Shown here piece after piece: positions 13,418 to 20,720 of a stretch of DNA of 21,398 bases. A program made the translations under genes and the position numbers. The DNA comes from a virus. Position 1 is the first letter of the stretch; every line of letters starts with the position of its first letter. The DNA is taken from positions 1 through 21,398 of IMG/VR virus record IMGVR_UViG_3300021963_000760; one strand, 5' to 3'. The notes under the pieces were generated by a model. It had not been told where the DNA came from and made no database searches. It saw only the letters and a program-made list of their open reading frames with translations.

Positions 13418-14011
13418 TCAGGGTAGGTTGTTCGCCTTTTTGTAGGCTTCAATACGGGCGTCGAAATTCTCTAAATCTTTCTCCTGCTCCGTGGAAAGTA
13501 TATCAACCTTGGCCCCGTTGTAGATCGCGCTGGCGACGGCCATCCAGACTGCCTCGCCTTCCGGCATCGTCCAAGCCTCTTCCAGGCTGACACCGTTGCG
13601 GCACAGGTTGGAAACGCAGGACAGGGGAAACGGAATGTCCTCGTACTTCTTGCCGTTACCCTTGTCTTCCTTCTTCCAGAACTTGGGGTAGGACAAGGAC
13701 ACCTTGATGCATCCGAGGATGGTACCCACGCAGCGCGAGTAGTACTTCTTGTTGATCGCCATGTAGGCGATGTAGAGTTTCTCGATGTAGGACAGCGGAC
13801 GGGCCATCTTTTCCTTGTCGTAGGTCGACAGAATCCGCGCCGCCATGACGACCTGCACCGGGTCGAACTTCTTATTTGCCGGGTCGAGGAACGGCGACTC
13901 GATGGCCTCCAGCGCGATACGGTGACGAAGGCAGAAAGGACGAAGCGTCCTGCCGCACACCTTGTTCTGGCGGGGCAGGACGGTCGTAGCCTGTAGGTAT
14001 CGAGCATCCAT
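13418..14011 (-). CDS. Probable tail assembly chaperone
   Basis: 197 aa from ATG at 14011 (MDARYLQATT); upstream in-frame extension to 14101 is Arg/Ser-rich and lies over another gene, so it was not used. The body is alpha-helical (PVQVVMAARILSTYDKEKMA, LYIAYMAINKKYYSR, GVSLEEAWTMPEGEAVWMAV). Its place, between the probable tail tube gene and the tape-measure gene, is where phages encode the tail chaperones G/GT. I see no slippery heptamer and no overlapping -1 frame, so a GT-type fusion is not evident. Unrecognised at family level. Confidence 0.55.
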   Translation of the reverse strand: MDARYLQATTVLPRQNKVCGRTLRPFCLRHRIALEAIESPFLDPANKKFDPVQVVMAARILSTYDKEKMARPLSYIEKLYIAYMAINKKYYSRCVGTILGCIKVSLSYPKFWKKEDKGNGKKYEDIPFPLSCVSNLCRNGVSLEEAWTMPEGEAVWMAVASAIYNGAKVDILSTEQEKDLENFDARIEAYKKANNLP

Positions 14012-14027
14012 CGTGGATGCCGCCCTA

Positions 14028-14357
14028 TTAGGCGATCTGCGAGTACTTGACGCCCTTGATGGTGACCTTGCGGAAGTCCTTGTTCGTACCCTTGTCCTCA
14101 AGGGACTTCAGAATCCATTGGATGCCGAGGTAGGTGAACTGGGTGCCGATTTCCGGGGTTTCGCCGGTCTTCAGGACGCCGTCGAGGGTGATTTCCTGAT
14201 AGAGGTCGTCCAGGCGGTCGGTGATGACACGGCCTTCTTCGTCCATGACTTCGACGTCGATCTTGAAGCTCTGCGACAGGGAGTCGGACTGGAGGGTCGC
14301 ATAGGTGACCGTACCATAGAGTCCGTAAAAGTGTGCTACGCCGTAATCGATTGCCAT
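14028..14357 (-). CDS. Probable tail tube protein
   Basis: 109 aa, the gene just after the tail-terminator gene and before the chaperone-like gene, the usual location of the major tail protein. The product is short for a tube protein and beta-rich: YGTVTYATLQSDSLSQSFKI, VEVMDEEGRVITDRLDD, QFTYLGIQWILKSLED. The strands match a small tail-tube fold in outline. A conserved motif lies 8 bases before its ATG, which fits a highly expressed late gene. It may instead be a head-tail connector subunit. Confidence 0.5.
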   Translation of the reverse strand: MAIDYGVAHFYGLYGTVTYATLQSDSLSQSFKIDVEVMDEEGRVITDRLDDLYQEITLDGVLKTGETPEIGTQFTYLGIQWILKSLEDKGTNKDFRKVTIKGVKYSQIA

Positions 14358-14365
14358 AGTCGTAT

Positions 14366-14384
14366 GGGTTTAGCCAAGTGTCAA
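14366..14384 (-). promoter_or_regulatory. Conserved late-gene motif, copy 2
   Basis: Minus strand TTGACACTTGGCTAAACCC, identical to the copy at 17645. The TGA of TTGACA is the stop codon of the gene at 14381-14824. The motif ends 8 bases before the ATG of the probable tail tube gene. Confidence 0.75.
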
Positions 14385-14824
14385 GGGGACGGGGGCATGA
14401 CGCCCCAGACGGTGTATTCCAGCACGTTTCCGTAACGACGCTGGCTCATGCCTTCCTCGTCGTTCTCAATCCACAGGTCGTACAACTGGCCGTCGGTGGA
14501 AGGGTTCCAGAGGGCTTTCAGGGCCGGCACGTCGCGCATGGCCCCGATGACCTCCACGACCCTAGCTCGGTGGGTGTCGAGCGTCTCGTCGTCGGCGGAC
14601 GAGTAGATGTACAGTTTCAGGGTTGCCTTGTAATTGCCAAGGGTCTGGGAGCCGAGGTCTTCGACGTTGCTGCTGGACTCGGCGTGGGCGATGATGATCG
14701 GGATGACCCGGATGTCGTCGGTCACGCCCTTATGCACGGCGACGCCTGGGAACAGGGGGGCGAGGTAGCCGGCCACCCTCGTTTCGAGGACGGTGCGGAA
14801 ACTGAAGAAGGTAGGAGTGGGCAT
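14381..14824 (-). CDS. Probable tail terminator protein
   Basis: 147 aa, coupled by TGATG. It lies after two head-tail connector genes and before the tail tube gene, where the tail terminator (lambda gpU-like) is encoded. The pattern fits: a helix near the N-terminus (RTVLETRVAGYLAPLF), a strand GVAVHKGVTDDIRVIPIII, another strand TLKLYIYSSADD with a helix THRARVVEVIGAM, and a final strand YGNVLEYTVWGVM. The terminator caps the tail tube and joins it to the head. Family identity is inferred from order and shape rather than from a firm motif. Confidence 0.6.
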   Translation of the reverse strand: MPTPTFFSFRTVLETRVAGYLAPLFPGVAVHKGVTDDIRVIPIIIAHAESSSNVEDLGSQTLGNYKATLKLYIYSSADDETLDTHRARVVEVIGAMRDVPALKALWNPSTDGQLYDLWIENDEEGMSQRRYGNVLEYTVWGVMPPSP

Positions 14825-15792
14825 CAGGGTGTGTTGGTAAGGGATAGGTTAAACCCGTTTTGTAGCCGGCGAACGACTTCTGCCAGTTTACCGTGGTTGC
14901 GCGGAGCTTGCAAATGCTTGAGCATGGCCACACGCATTGCAAAGGCACGGTGGTTCATGGCCATCCGCATGAAGTGATAGCCTTGGCTGTAGTTACGGCC
15001 TACGGTCGAGCCGAGCTTGATCACGGGGTCGGCGACGCCAAGCCGTGCTTGGTAGATGGACGTGCCTGAACCCTGCCGGCTAATCCAGGCGGACGTGGGC
15101 ATCGGGCGTAGTTTAAGGCCAGCGTAGTACCAGCCGGACTTGAGTTTGCCGACGCGCTGCTGTACCCGCTTGATGTAGGCATCGACTGGCTTCATGTCGT
15201 CTACGAAGTATTTATCCTTCTTGGATGTCTCGTAGACCTTGTACGATGGACTGCCGCGCCGCTTTTCGTGGATTGACTTAACTTGAGCCTCTGTCGTACC
15301 AAGGATAAAACGAGCATTACTGTACTTGTTATTTCCTTGAATACGCTTGAAATAGTCAAATAGTCCTTGACCAAAGATACCGCCATTTTCTTGAATCATC
15401 CCAAAAACATAGCCTGGGTCTGCAAAGACTGGACGCTTCATCTTCTCTTTCGCCCAAGCCGAGAAAACTCCTAGGTTATTCTGCGCGGCGACGCCAGCAG
15501 CGGGTGCCATGAACAAAGGTGCGAAAATCTTGCGTACGTCACGGCTCACGGCGGCGTCGCCCTTCTTCTTGGCCTTGCTTCCGAAGCCGCCTTCCCCGCC
15601 CTTCGTGATTGAAGGCTTGGACCCTGAGAACGGGGGGGTGAAGTCGCACATATCCTTGGCGAATAGGCCAGCCTGCTGCTTCACGACGCCCTCGATGCTC
15701 TTACGCATGACCAAGGCGTACAGGGCTAGGTGCTTGGCAAACTCGGTGTAGTCTACCTTGACGCCCTTGGCGACTGTGACCACATAGGCCAT
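14824..15792 (-). CDS. Putative head-tail connector / tail completion protein
   Basis: 322 aa from ATG at 15792 (MAYVVTVAKG), which overlaps the upstream TAA. An earlier in-frame start at 15828 would overlap that gene. The protein has a positively charged, helical first half (EFAKHLALYALVMRKSIEGV, and GSKAKKKGDAAVSRDVRKIF) and a mixed second half ending in a basic helix (HLQAPRNHGKLAEVVRRLQN). It stands between the neck protein and the tail terminator, which suggests an HK97 gp10-like or lambda gpZ-like joining role. It is longer than the usual 150-200 aa of those. No family recognised with confidence. Confidence 0.5.
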   Translation of the reverse strand: MAYVVTVAKGVKVDYTEFAKHLALYALVMRKSIEGVVKQQAGLFAKDMCDFTPPFSGSKPSITKGGEGGFGSKAKKKGDAAVSRDVRKIFAPLFMAPAAGVAAQNNLGVFSAWAKEKMKRPVFADPGYVFGMIQENGGIFGQGLFDYFKRIQGNNKYSNARFILGTTEAQVKSIHEKRRGSPSYKVYETSKKDKYFVDDMKPVDAYIKRVQQRVGKLKSGWYYAGLKLRPMPTSAWISRQGSGTSIYQARLGVADPVIKLGSTVGRNYSQGYHFMRMAMNHRAFAMRVAMLKHLQAPRNHGKLAEVVRRLQNGFNLSLTNTP

Positions 15793-16130
15793 TACTGAAC
15801 CTTGGTCTGGACTTTGACGATGACCCAAGCCGACGGGGTGCGGTCCGTCACGGTCATAATGCGGAACTCCTGACCCCCGTAGGCCACCACATTCCCGAAG
15901 GCGATCAGGCCGGGGTGGGCGGCGGCGTCCGTCCGCAGGAACTTCATGTCGAACGAGGTCTGGTTCATAAAGCCCCCCGTTTCCAAGTCCTGCATGATGG
16001 CCGGCTGCGACATCAGGGCGTTTAAGGGTACTGGCGTCCCGCCTGGGACGTTTTTAACGGTCACAGCCTTGGGAATCTCGGAAAGGATTTCCGAGGCGTC
16101 TACAGCCCATTCGTCCGTGATTCCCGACAT
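15792..16130 (-). CDS. Putative head completion / head-tail joining protein
   Basis: 112 aa, first gene after the major capsid protein, preceded by a terminator and by motif copy 3, with ATG directly following the motif. The product is a small mixed protein: N-terminal helical DEWAVDASEILSEIPKAVTV, then the strand region GGTPVPLNALM, and a final beta region GQEFRIMTVTDRTPSAWVIV. Order and size match head-closure or stopper proteins of siphoviruses. Family not established. Confidence 0.5.
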   Translation of the reverse strand: MSGITDEWAVDASEILSEIPKAVTVKNVPGGTPVPLNALMSQPAIMQDLETGGFMNQTSFDMKFLRTDAAAHPGLIAFGNVVAYGGQEFRIMTVTDRTPSAWVIVKVQTKVQ

Positions 16131-16149
16131 GGGTTTAGCCCATTGTCAA
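16131..16149 (-). promoter_or_regulatory. Conserved late-gene motif, copy 3
   Basis: Minus strand TTGACAATGGGCTAAACCC, with the ATG of the gene at 15792-16130 starting at once after CCC. It directly follows a strong terminator, so the downstream gene would need a new transcription start or read-through. This fits a role of the motif in initiating expression. Confidence 0.75.
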
Positions 16150-16186
16150 AATAAGAAACCCTCCCCCCGTGGCGCGGGGAGAGGGC
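16150..16186 (-). terminator. Rho-independent terminator after the major capsid gene
   Basis: Read on the minus strand, the stem CCCTCTCCCC (16176-16185) pairs with GGGGGGAGGG (16159-16168) over ten base pairs, with one G-T, around a 7-base loop, and is followed by TTTCTTATTTT. It lies 43 bases after the capsid stop and should end or attenuate the capsid transcript, isolating abundant capsid mRNA from the connector genes. Confidence 0.82.
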
Positions 16187-16228
16187 TTCGCATTGTCGCT
16201 TTGGGGGATTTTAAACTCCCCCGAAAAC

Positions 16229-17143
16229 TTACGAGGTGAAGGCGATGCGCTGGAGGGCGTTCGGGTTACCGACCGCAGAACCAACGAGCCAGAGGGCCGA
16301 CATATTGTGCTTACCGGCCTGCCAGTTGTACCAGTAGCGGAGAGCGAAGGAGAACTTGCTGTCCGGGTCCTGAACGACCATCTGTTCGCCACCGCCGGTG
16401 GTCGGGGTAGCAGGAACACGGGTCACGATCACCAGGCCCTCCTTGCAGGAGGCGACGCCGTTAAGACCTTCGGTGAAGGCCGTGCCAGAGGTCGGGAAAC
16501 CGTTGTACTCGGAGACGCTGAAGCCGTGGAGTTCCTTGCTGATGGAGTTCTTCTGGATCACGTCGCTGTTGCCGTACGAGAAGGTCTGGGCAACGGAAGC
16601 GTCCTGAACGAGCTGGCCCATGGCGTCGGGGCTGATGAGCAGCTTGCGACCGATGTGGGGCAGGTTAGCCTTGGTGAGGTTCTTCGCAGCGTTGGCCACG
16701 GCGATGCGGTTGAAGCCGCTGGTCGCGCCGGAGTAGGCTTCGGTGGCGAAGTTGGCGGCGGTCACCTTGGAGAGGACTTCGTCGAACAGGGACTTCTGGA
16801 CGGCGTTGGCGATCGGGGCGAAGAACAGGCGACGGAGGCGTTCCAGGCTCAGGGTGGAGGCTTCGTAGTCGGTGAAGGCGACGTCGACATACTTGAGGTC
16901 GGCGATGGTCACCGGGACGTCCGTGGAGACAGCGTCCGAGGGGACGAAGCCGTTGGCGGCGTTGAAGGTGGTGGCCGTGAAGGAGCCGGCGTAACGGGTG
17001 TGAACCGTGGTGCCGCGCTCGGCGACGTAGTTGCCGAAGTCGGTGACGGCGATTTCCGTCAGGGGAACGAGTTCGGGGACGAGGGTGCGGAGGGACTCTT
17101 CGGCGACGAGCTGGAGGGTCAATCCACCAATGCTGTTAGACAT
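16229..17143 (-). CDS. Major capsid protein (HK97 fold)
   Basis: 304 aa. Size, position after a scaffold-like gene and a prohead protease, and a typical layout support this: N-terminal helix (LVAEESLRTLVPELVPLTEI), a spine/P-domain region (KYVDVAFTDYEASTLSLERL), long helix LFFAPIANAVQKSLFDEVLS, and C-terminal strands around FSFALRYWYNWQAGKHNMSA. These are features of HK97-fold phage coat proteins of the P22/gp5 type. The subunits form the icosahedral head. A terminator follows the gene. No conserved motif stands before this start; its leader (17144-17179) is a C-rich 36-base stretch. Confidence 0.85.
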   Translation of the reverse strand: MSNSIGGLTLQLVAEESLRTLVPELVPLTEIAVTDFGNYVAERGTTVHTRYAGSFTATTFNAANGFVPSDAVSTDVPVTIADLKYVDVAFTDYEASTLSLERLRRLFFAPIANAVQKSLFDEVLSKVTAANFATEAYSGATSGFNRIAVANAAKNLTKANLPHIGRKLLISPDAMGQLVQDASVAQTFSYGNSDVIQKNSISKELHGFSVSEYNGFPTSGTAFTEGLNGVASCKEGLVIVTRVPATPTTGGGEQMVVQDPDSKFSFALRYWYNWQAGKHNMSALWLVGSAVGNPNALQRIAFTS

Positions 17144-17179
17144 AGTAGGGAGTTAGGTTGGGTTGGAGAGGGAAAGGGA

Positions 17180-17641
17180 TCAGCGAAGGCCGGCGGCGCG
17201 GAGGATGGCCGGACGGTTCTTGCTGTAGAAGTCGGAAGCAGCCTTGGGGTCGGTCTGCTTGAGGGCCACCCACTCGGCGGAGATATCCTCGTCGCTCTTG
17301 GAGGTAGCGGCGACTTCGGCGGGGGTGACTTCAAGGGGGGTGACGCCGACGGAGGCGGCGATGGCAGCGGCCTTCTTGCCGGCGGTTTCCTGCGAGGCCG
17401 TGATTTCCTTCGCCTGGGCTTCGGCCTTGGCGCGGATTTCATCAGCGGCGGCGAGCTTGGCAGAAAGGTCTTCGACCTTGACGGCGAACTCGGCGAGCGA
17501 AGCGTCCTTGGCGGACATCGCAGCGGTCAGTTCTTCGACCTTGGCAGACAGGGAGGCAACTTCGCTGGCCTTGGCTTCGACCTCGGCGGTCTTGCCGGTG
17601 AAGGCTTCCTTCAGCGAGTTAAGGCGTTCTTCGAGCGTCAT
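17180..17641 (-). CDS. Capsid scaffold-like coiled-coil protein
   Basis: 153 aa from ATG at 17641 (MTLEERL). An alternative TTG start at 17656 would add MAKPK, but those codons are the conserved motif itself. The sequence is almost pure coiled coil from 10 to 90 (AEVEAKASEVASLSAKVEEL and following Ala/Glu/Lys heptads). It then has a linker with SVGVTPLEVTPAEVAATSKS and a basic C-terminal helix ending PAILRAAGLR. This is the pattern of phage head scaffolds, encoded between protease and capsid genes. It presumably guides capsid assembly and is removed by the S49-type protease. In lambda the scaffold is nested in the protease gene; here it is separate. Confidence 0.75.
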   Translation of the reverse strand: MTLEERLNSLKEAFTGKTAEVEAKASEVASLSAKVEELTAAMSAKDASLAEFAVKVEDLSAKLAAADEIRAKAEAQAKEITASQETAGKKAAAIAASVGVTPLEVTPAEVAATSKSDEDISAEWVALKQTDPKAASDFYSKNRPAILRAAGLR

Positions 17642-17644
17642 CTT

Positions 17645-17663
17645 GGGTTTAGCCAAGTGTCAA
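17645..17663 (-). promoter_or_regulatory. Conserved late-gene motif, copy 4
   Basis: Minus strand TTGACACTTGGCTAAACCC ending 3 bases before the ATG of the scaffold-like gene. The TGA of TTGACA is the stop codon of the protease gene, as in copy 2. Confidence 0.75.
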
Positions 17664-18730
17664 GCCTTGGGCTTGCAATCGGTGTCCACGGGGGGGCATC
17701 CTTCGTCGGGGATTTCCGCATCGTCCTCGTCTTCGTCCGAATCCGTGCCGTCCGGCTTCTTCTTCTTTTTCTTCTTCTTCTTGTCGTCGGAGATCGGGGC
17801 GACGCCGTCGTCATCCTCACCCTGTTCGGGCGAGACGTCGGCGGCCTGGGCGTAGCCGGCAGGGCCGGTCGACGGCACCTGCTTCTCGGCGCGTTCGTAG
17901 ATGGCGTACTCTTCGGGGTCGATGGCCATCAGGACATCGTCAAGGGTGTTCATCAAGCCAGAGATGAGGTTCTTCTCGGCGGCTTTCTTGCCCGTCCAGC
18001 ATTGACCCTGCATATCGACGGGGTCGGCGTAGGTACGAACCTTGATTACATCGGAAATGAACCAGGCGTGGGACTCGTCGCAGTCGTCTTGGAAGAGTTT
18101 ACGCTGTTCGGGGGTGAGGGACGTGCCAGCGAAGCCAGCTCCCTTTGCCCAGCCGGACTTGATAAGGTCGACGGTGATGCCGTCCTCGGCGAAAGCCGCC
18201 TTCATGTCGTAGAACGGAATGTAGACGCCGATGCTTCCGACGGTGGCCGACGGGCTGGCGTAGGTCTCGTCGCATTGGCTCATCAGCCACATGGCTGCGG
18301 AGCAGGACTGCTTGCTGGTGTAACCAATGGTGTGATTCTTGCACTTGCGGATGCGTTCGGCGAGTTCGGGAACGCCGGTGACCGTGCCGCCAGGCGAGTC
18401 GAAGTCGAAGATGATATGCTCGACGCCGGGATCACGTTCGGCTTCCTCCAGCATCTCCTCGACGTCATCGACGTCGACCGCTCCCATCATCTTTTCAAGT
18501 TCCGTAAGGCCGGAACCGATGACACCCTTGACGGGGATGATTGCCAGTTCGCCGCTCTTGACGAGCATCGGACGTGGGCCAAAGAGCATCTCCATCATGT
18601 CCTCGATATCCCCGTTGCCCTTGATGTCGGCTGGGGAGATTTCGGCCACCTTGTCGAGGTAAGCCTTGGCCTTCGTCGGCTCGATGAGAATCGGGGCGAA
18701 GGTCTTGAATGCGTTGGAAAGGGAATACAT
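17660..18730 (-). CDS. Prohead protease, S49 (SppA/lambda C-like) family
   Basis: 356 aa. It has an S49 serine peptidase core: strands with SPGG (112-115), catalytic Ser144 in SCSAAMW, and Lys196 in IKSGWAKGAG, spaced 52 residues apart as in bacterial SppA. It processes scaffold, portal or capsid proteins during head maturation, and is encoded between portal and scaffold as in lambda. From about 285 the C-terminus is low complexity: acidic patches, nine consecutive Lys (318-326), then Asp/Glu-rich SDEDEDD. This charged tail may mimic a scaffold or bind other head proteins (inference). Start chosen at ATG 18730, 3 bases after the portal stop. Confidence 0.88.
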   Translation of the reverse strand: MYSLSNAFKTFAPILIEPTKAKAYLDKVAEISPADIKGNGDIEDMMEMLFGPRPMLVKSGELAIIPVKGVIGSGLTELEKMMGAVDVDDVEEMLEEAERDPGVEHIIFDFDSPGGTVTGVPELAERIRKCKNHTIGYTSKQSCSAAMWLMSQCDETYASPSATVGSIGVYIPFYDMKAAFAEDGITVDLIKSGWAKGAGFAGTSLTPEQRKLFQDDCDESHAWFISDVIKVRTYADPVDMQGQCWTGKKAAEKNLISGLMNTLDDVLMAIDPEEYAIYERAEKQVPSTGPAGYAQAADVSPEQGEDDDGVAPISDDKKKKKKKKKPDGTDSDEDEDDAEIPDEGCPPVDTDCKPKA

Positions 18731-18733
18731 GGA

Positions 18734-20329
18734 TTATTTGTTGAAGGTTTCTTCGTCGTCCGGGTCGACGTCGTCTTCGACGATCTTCGCACCGTCGTCC
18801 ATCTTGTCCGGCTCGTCTTCGGCGACGGAGGCGTTGATGTCGGCTGGGGCGACGTTCTGCGGCTTGTAGAGCATCGAGAGCGGGACGTCGAACTCCTTGG
18901 CGAGGTCGAGCAGGTAACGCTTCTCGGCGGCGTTCTCGCGCATCTTCTCCTTCGGGTCCAGACCCTCTTCAAGGTAGTTGTCCGTAAGGCTCTTTAGGCC
19001 TGACTCGATGTCCATGCGGTTCTGCTGCGCGTCACGACCGGCGTCGACGGTGACACGGCGGGGCGTCGTCCAAGTGACGTTCGTCCAATACTCGGTCGAG
19101 CGGAGGAAGCCGTCCTTGATGGCACAGCCGATGACATAGCCCCAGACGGGGGTGAGGAAACGCTGGATCATCACCTGCTGGCGATGCGAGAACTTGCGGT
19201 CGGCCTTGGCCACCACGAACCTCATCACAGCTCCCCCTGCCTTCGTCGGATTCGCGCTAAATTCGTACGGGAGCATTCCTGCGAGGGAGTCACGCTCAAG
19301 GTGTTCGATGAATCCGTCGAAGGTCTTGTTCGGGCGGTTCGACTCAAAGGACTCCAGGCGTTCGCCGGGGGCGAGGGCCAGCACCTTTCCGCCGAGGAAG
19401 GTCGAAGCCTCGCTCGGGTCGGTCATGCCGTCGCCGTAGTCCTGCGGCTTCATGCCGAAGGCTTCAAAGTCGGACTGGGTGCCGTCGAAGTTCGGATTCT
19501 CACGGGTGATCGTGCGCGTGATGTCCGACGCCGTCTTCACGGCGAGTTTTTCGAGGGACAGGATTTCCAGCATATCGACCAAGTTATTGATCGAGTGCTG
19601 GAGGGGGCTGTACGCTCGCGCACCCGAGGCCAGCTCGGGTTCGTAGAGGTGCATCACGGCGTTGGCCGGCACCAAGCGGCTGGAGCCGTCCGAACGGATT
19701 ACATTATAGAAAATCGGCTGTCCGTACGGGCCGAACTGAATCCCGTCCACCATGCCCGGAGGCACTTCGTTGTTCGACGAGTTGCCGACACGGTGGCTCT
19801 CGATGACCTGAAGGCGGGGTTCGCCGCCGGGGCCACGGGTCTTGATGATGAAGCACTCGCCGTCACGGTCCATCAGGCGGCAGCAGATGTGCTGGAGTTC
19901 AAAGAACGAGAAGCGGCCCGTGATGTCGCAGGCACGGGAACCCCATTGCTTGAAGTAAGCCTCGGCGGCGTCGTCCCACATCTCGTCGCCCGACTGGGAC
20001 TGGGGCTTGATGCCGGCCCCGACCGTGTAGAGGGCCATGTCCGACAGCACCTGACGGATCAGGCCGGCGTTCAGTTCCAACCAGCGCATCTTGCGCGTGG
20101 TTTCCATGCGGTCGAAGACCGTCATGGTCTTCTTGAAGTCCTGCGGCCAAGACGACCAAATCCAAGAACGCTTGTTGCTGAACTTCGCCGACTCGAAATT
20201 GGAGAAGATACCCGGACCAGAGCCGCCGCCCGACGCCTGCTTCACGGGTACCGGCGAAGCGGCTCCCTTCGGCGTCTTGGGTGCTTTCACCTGCGGGACC
20301 GCAGGGTTCTTGGTCTTTTTGGGTCGCAT
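18734..20329 (-). CDS. Portal protein, lambda family
   Basis: 531 aa, starting at TGATG overlap with the gpW-like gene and preceded by GAGGA at suitable spacing. It is preceded by the terminase and gpW-like genes and followed by an S49 protease, the lambda B position. Typical stretches are RKMRWLELNAGLIRQVLSDM (N-terminal helix), FSFFELQHICCRLMDRDGEC, YSPLQHSINNLVDMLEILSL, and TPVWGYVIGCAIKDGF. The dodecameric portal forms the vertex through which DNA is packaged. The N-terminal 45 residues are a Lys/Pro-rich tail, and the C-terminal 40 are acidic. Confidence 0.9.
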   Translation of the reverse strand: MRPKKTKNPAVPQVKAPKTPKGAASPVPVKQASGGGSGPGIFSNFESAKFSNKRSWIWSSWPQDFKKTMTVFDRMETTRKMRWLELNAGLIRQVLSDMALYTVGAGIKPQSQSGDEMWDDAAEAYFKQWGSRACDITGRFSFFELQHICCRLMDRDGECFIIKTRGPGGEPRLQVIESHRVGNSSNNEVPPGMVDGIQFGPYGQPIFYNVIRSDGSSRLVPANAVMHLYEPELASGARAYSPLQHSINNLVDMLEILSLEKLAVKTASDITRTITRENPNFDGTQSDFEAFGMKPQDYGDGMTDPSEASTFLGGKVLALAPGERLESFESNRPNKTFDGFIEHLERDSLAGMLPYEFSANPTKAGGAVMRFVVAKADRKFSHRQQVMIQRFLTPVWGYVIGCAIKDGFLRSTEYWTNVTWTTPRRVTVDAGRDAQQNRMDIESGLKSLTDNYLEEGLDPKEKMRENAAEKRYLLDLAKEFDVPLSMLYKPQNVAPADINASVAEDEPDKMDDGAKIVEDDVDPDDEETFNK

Positions 20330-20595
20330 CAGAGTCCTCGGAAATTATTGAGCATATTGATGACCCGGACACGGTCGATGGAGCCGTAGGTCTGGGGGTC
20401 TTTGACCATCAGCGCGTAGCGGCATTCCACCAGAACGGTGGAGATATCCATCGGGAACTCCTTCACGACGTTCGTGCCGGAATCGGAGTATTCCATCATG
20501 GTCTTACCCTGCTTCAGGAGTTCCTTCGCCTTGGCGACGATCTCAAGGATGTCGCAAATGTCGAAAATAAGGAAGATACCTTGGGGTCGTGCCAT
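20329..20595 (-). CDS. gpW-like head-tail joining protein
   Basis: 88 aa between terminase large subunit and portal, exactly where lambda encodes W. The pattern of helix, beta hairpin and second helix, KAKELLKQGKTMMEYSDSGT then DISTVLVECRYALM, resembles gpW (helix, GKxxxxx, strand turn, helix). It would bind inside the connector after packaging to allow tail attachment. Start at ATG 20595, just after motif copy 5. The match to gpW is at pattern level rather than from a firm signature. Confidence 0.6.
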   Translation of the reverse strand: MARPQGIFLIFDICDILEIVAKAKELLKQGKTMMEYSDSGTNVVKEFPMDISTVLVECRYALMVKDPQTYGSIDRVRVINMLNNFRGL

Positions 20596-20597
20596 TT

Positions 20598-20616
20598 GCG
20601 TTTAGCCCCGTGTAAA
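20598..20616 (-). promoter_or_regulatory. Conserved late-gene motif, copy 5 (divergent)
   Basis: Minus strand TTTACACGGGGCTAAACGC, two bases before the ATG at 20595. It departs from the consensus TTGACANNNGGCTAAACCC at two positions only (TTT for TTG, CGC for CCC). It is the first copy met by transcription from the right. Confidence 0.6.
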
Positions 20617-20619
20617 AGG

Positions 20620-20687
20620 GCCGGCTGACCCCACCCCATGTACGATCCACAAGAGCCACCCGTGGTATGTCTGTCGAGTCAGCCGGC
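20620..20687 (-). other. Long-loop inverted repeat between terminase and gpW-like genes
   Basis: GCCGGCTGAC (20620-20629) pairs perfectly with GTCAGCCGGC (20678-20687) around a 48-base loop that contains a further CCAC/GTGG pairing. On the minus strand the arm is followed by CCCTTTTAC and then by motif copy 5. It may be a transcription terminator or attenuator after the terminase, or a structured RNA element controlling the downstream capsid operon. The rest of the 125-base gap (20688-20720, near the terminase stop) shows nothing further. Confidence 0.7.
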
Positions 20688-20720
20688 TTGCGACTAACCA
20701 TGCCATGAGGCGTAAGGTCG

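Noticed and set aside
13418-14101. Programmed frameshift between a tail chaperone pair
   Set aside because: No overlapping frame extends beyond the stop at 13418, and no slippery heptamer is apparent near the end; the tape-measure gene starts only 5 bases later.
16131-16149. TTGACA of the conserved motif as an ordinary sigma-70 -35 box
   Set aside because: At 16-18 bases downstream, where a -10 box should lie, the sequence is already inside the gene and has no TATAAT-like element. The same holds for the other copies.
17645-17663. Scaffold start at TTG 17656 giving MAKPK before MTLEERL
   Set aside because: Those codons are the conserved non-coding motif, which at the other sites contains in-frame stops or is out of frame with the downstream gene, so the ATG at 17641 is preferred.
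16169-18997. A 942-codon open frame on the plus strand, antisense to capsid, scaffold, protease and portal genes
   Set aside because: Its translation is a low-complexity mix rich in Gly, Val, Asp, Glu and Arg, with no domain. It lies exactly opposite well-recognised genes, as expected of a shadow frame in GC-rich DNA.
19184-20389. A 401-codon plus-strand frame antisense to the portal gene
   Set aside because: It is an antisense shadow of the portal gene, with Arg/His/Val-rich composition and no motifs.
20620-20687. The inverted repeat between terminase and gpW-like gene as a tRNA
   Set aside because: The ten-pair stem is longer than an acceptor stem, and I find no T-arm sequence (GGTTCRA type) or anticodon stem in the loop.
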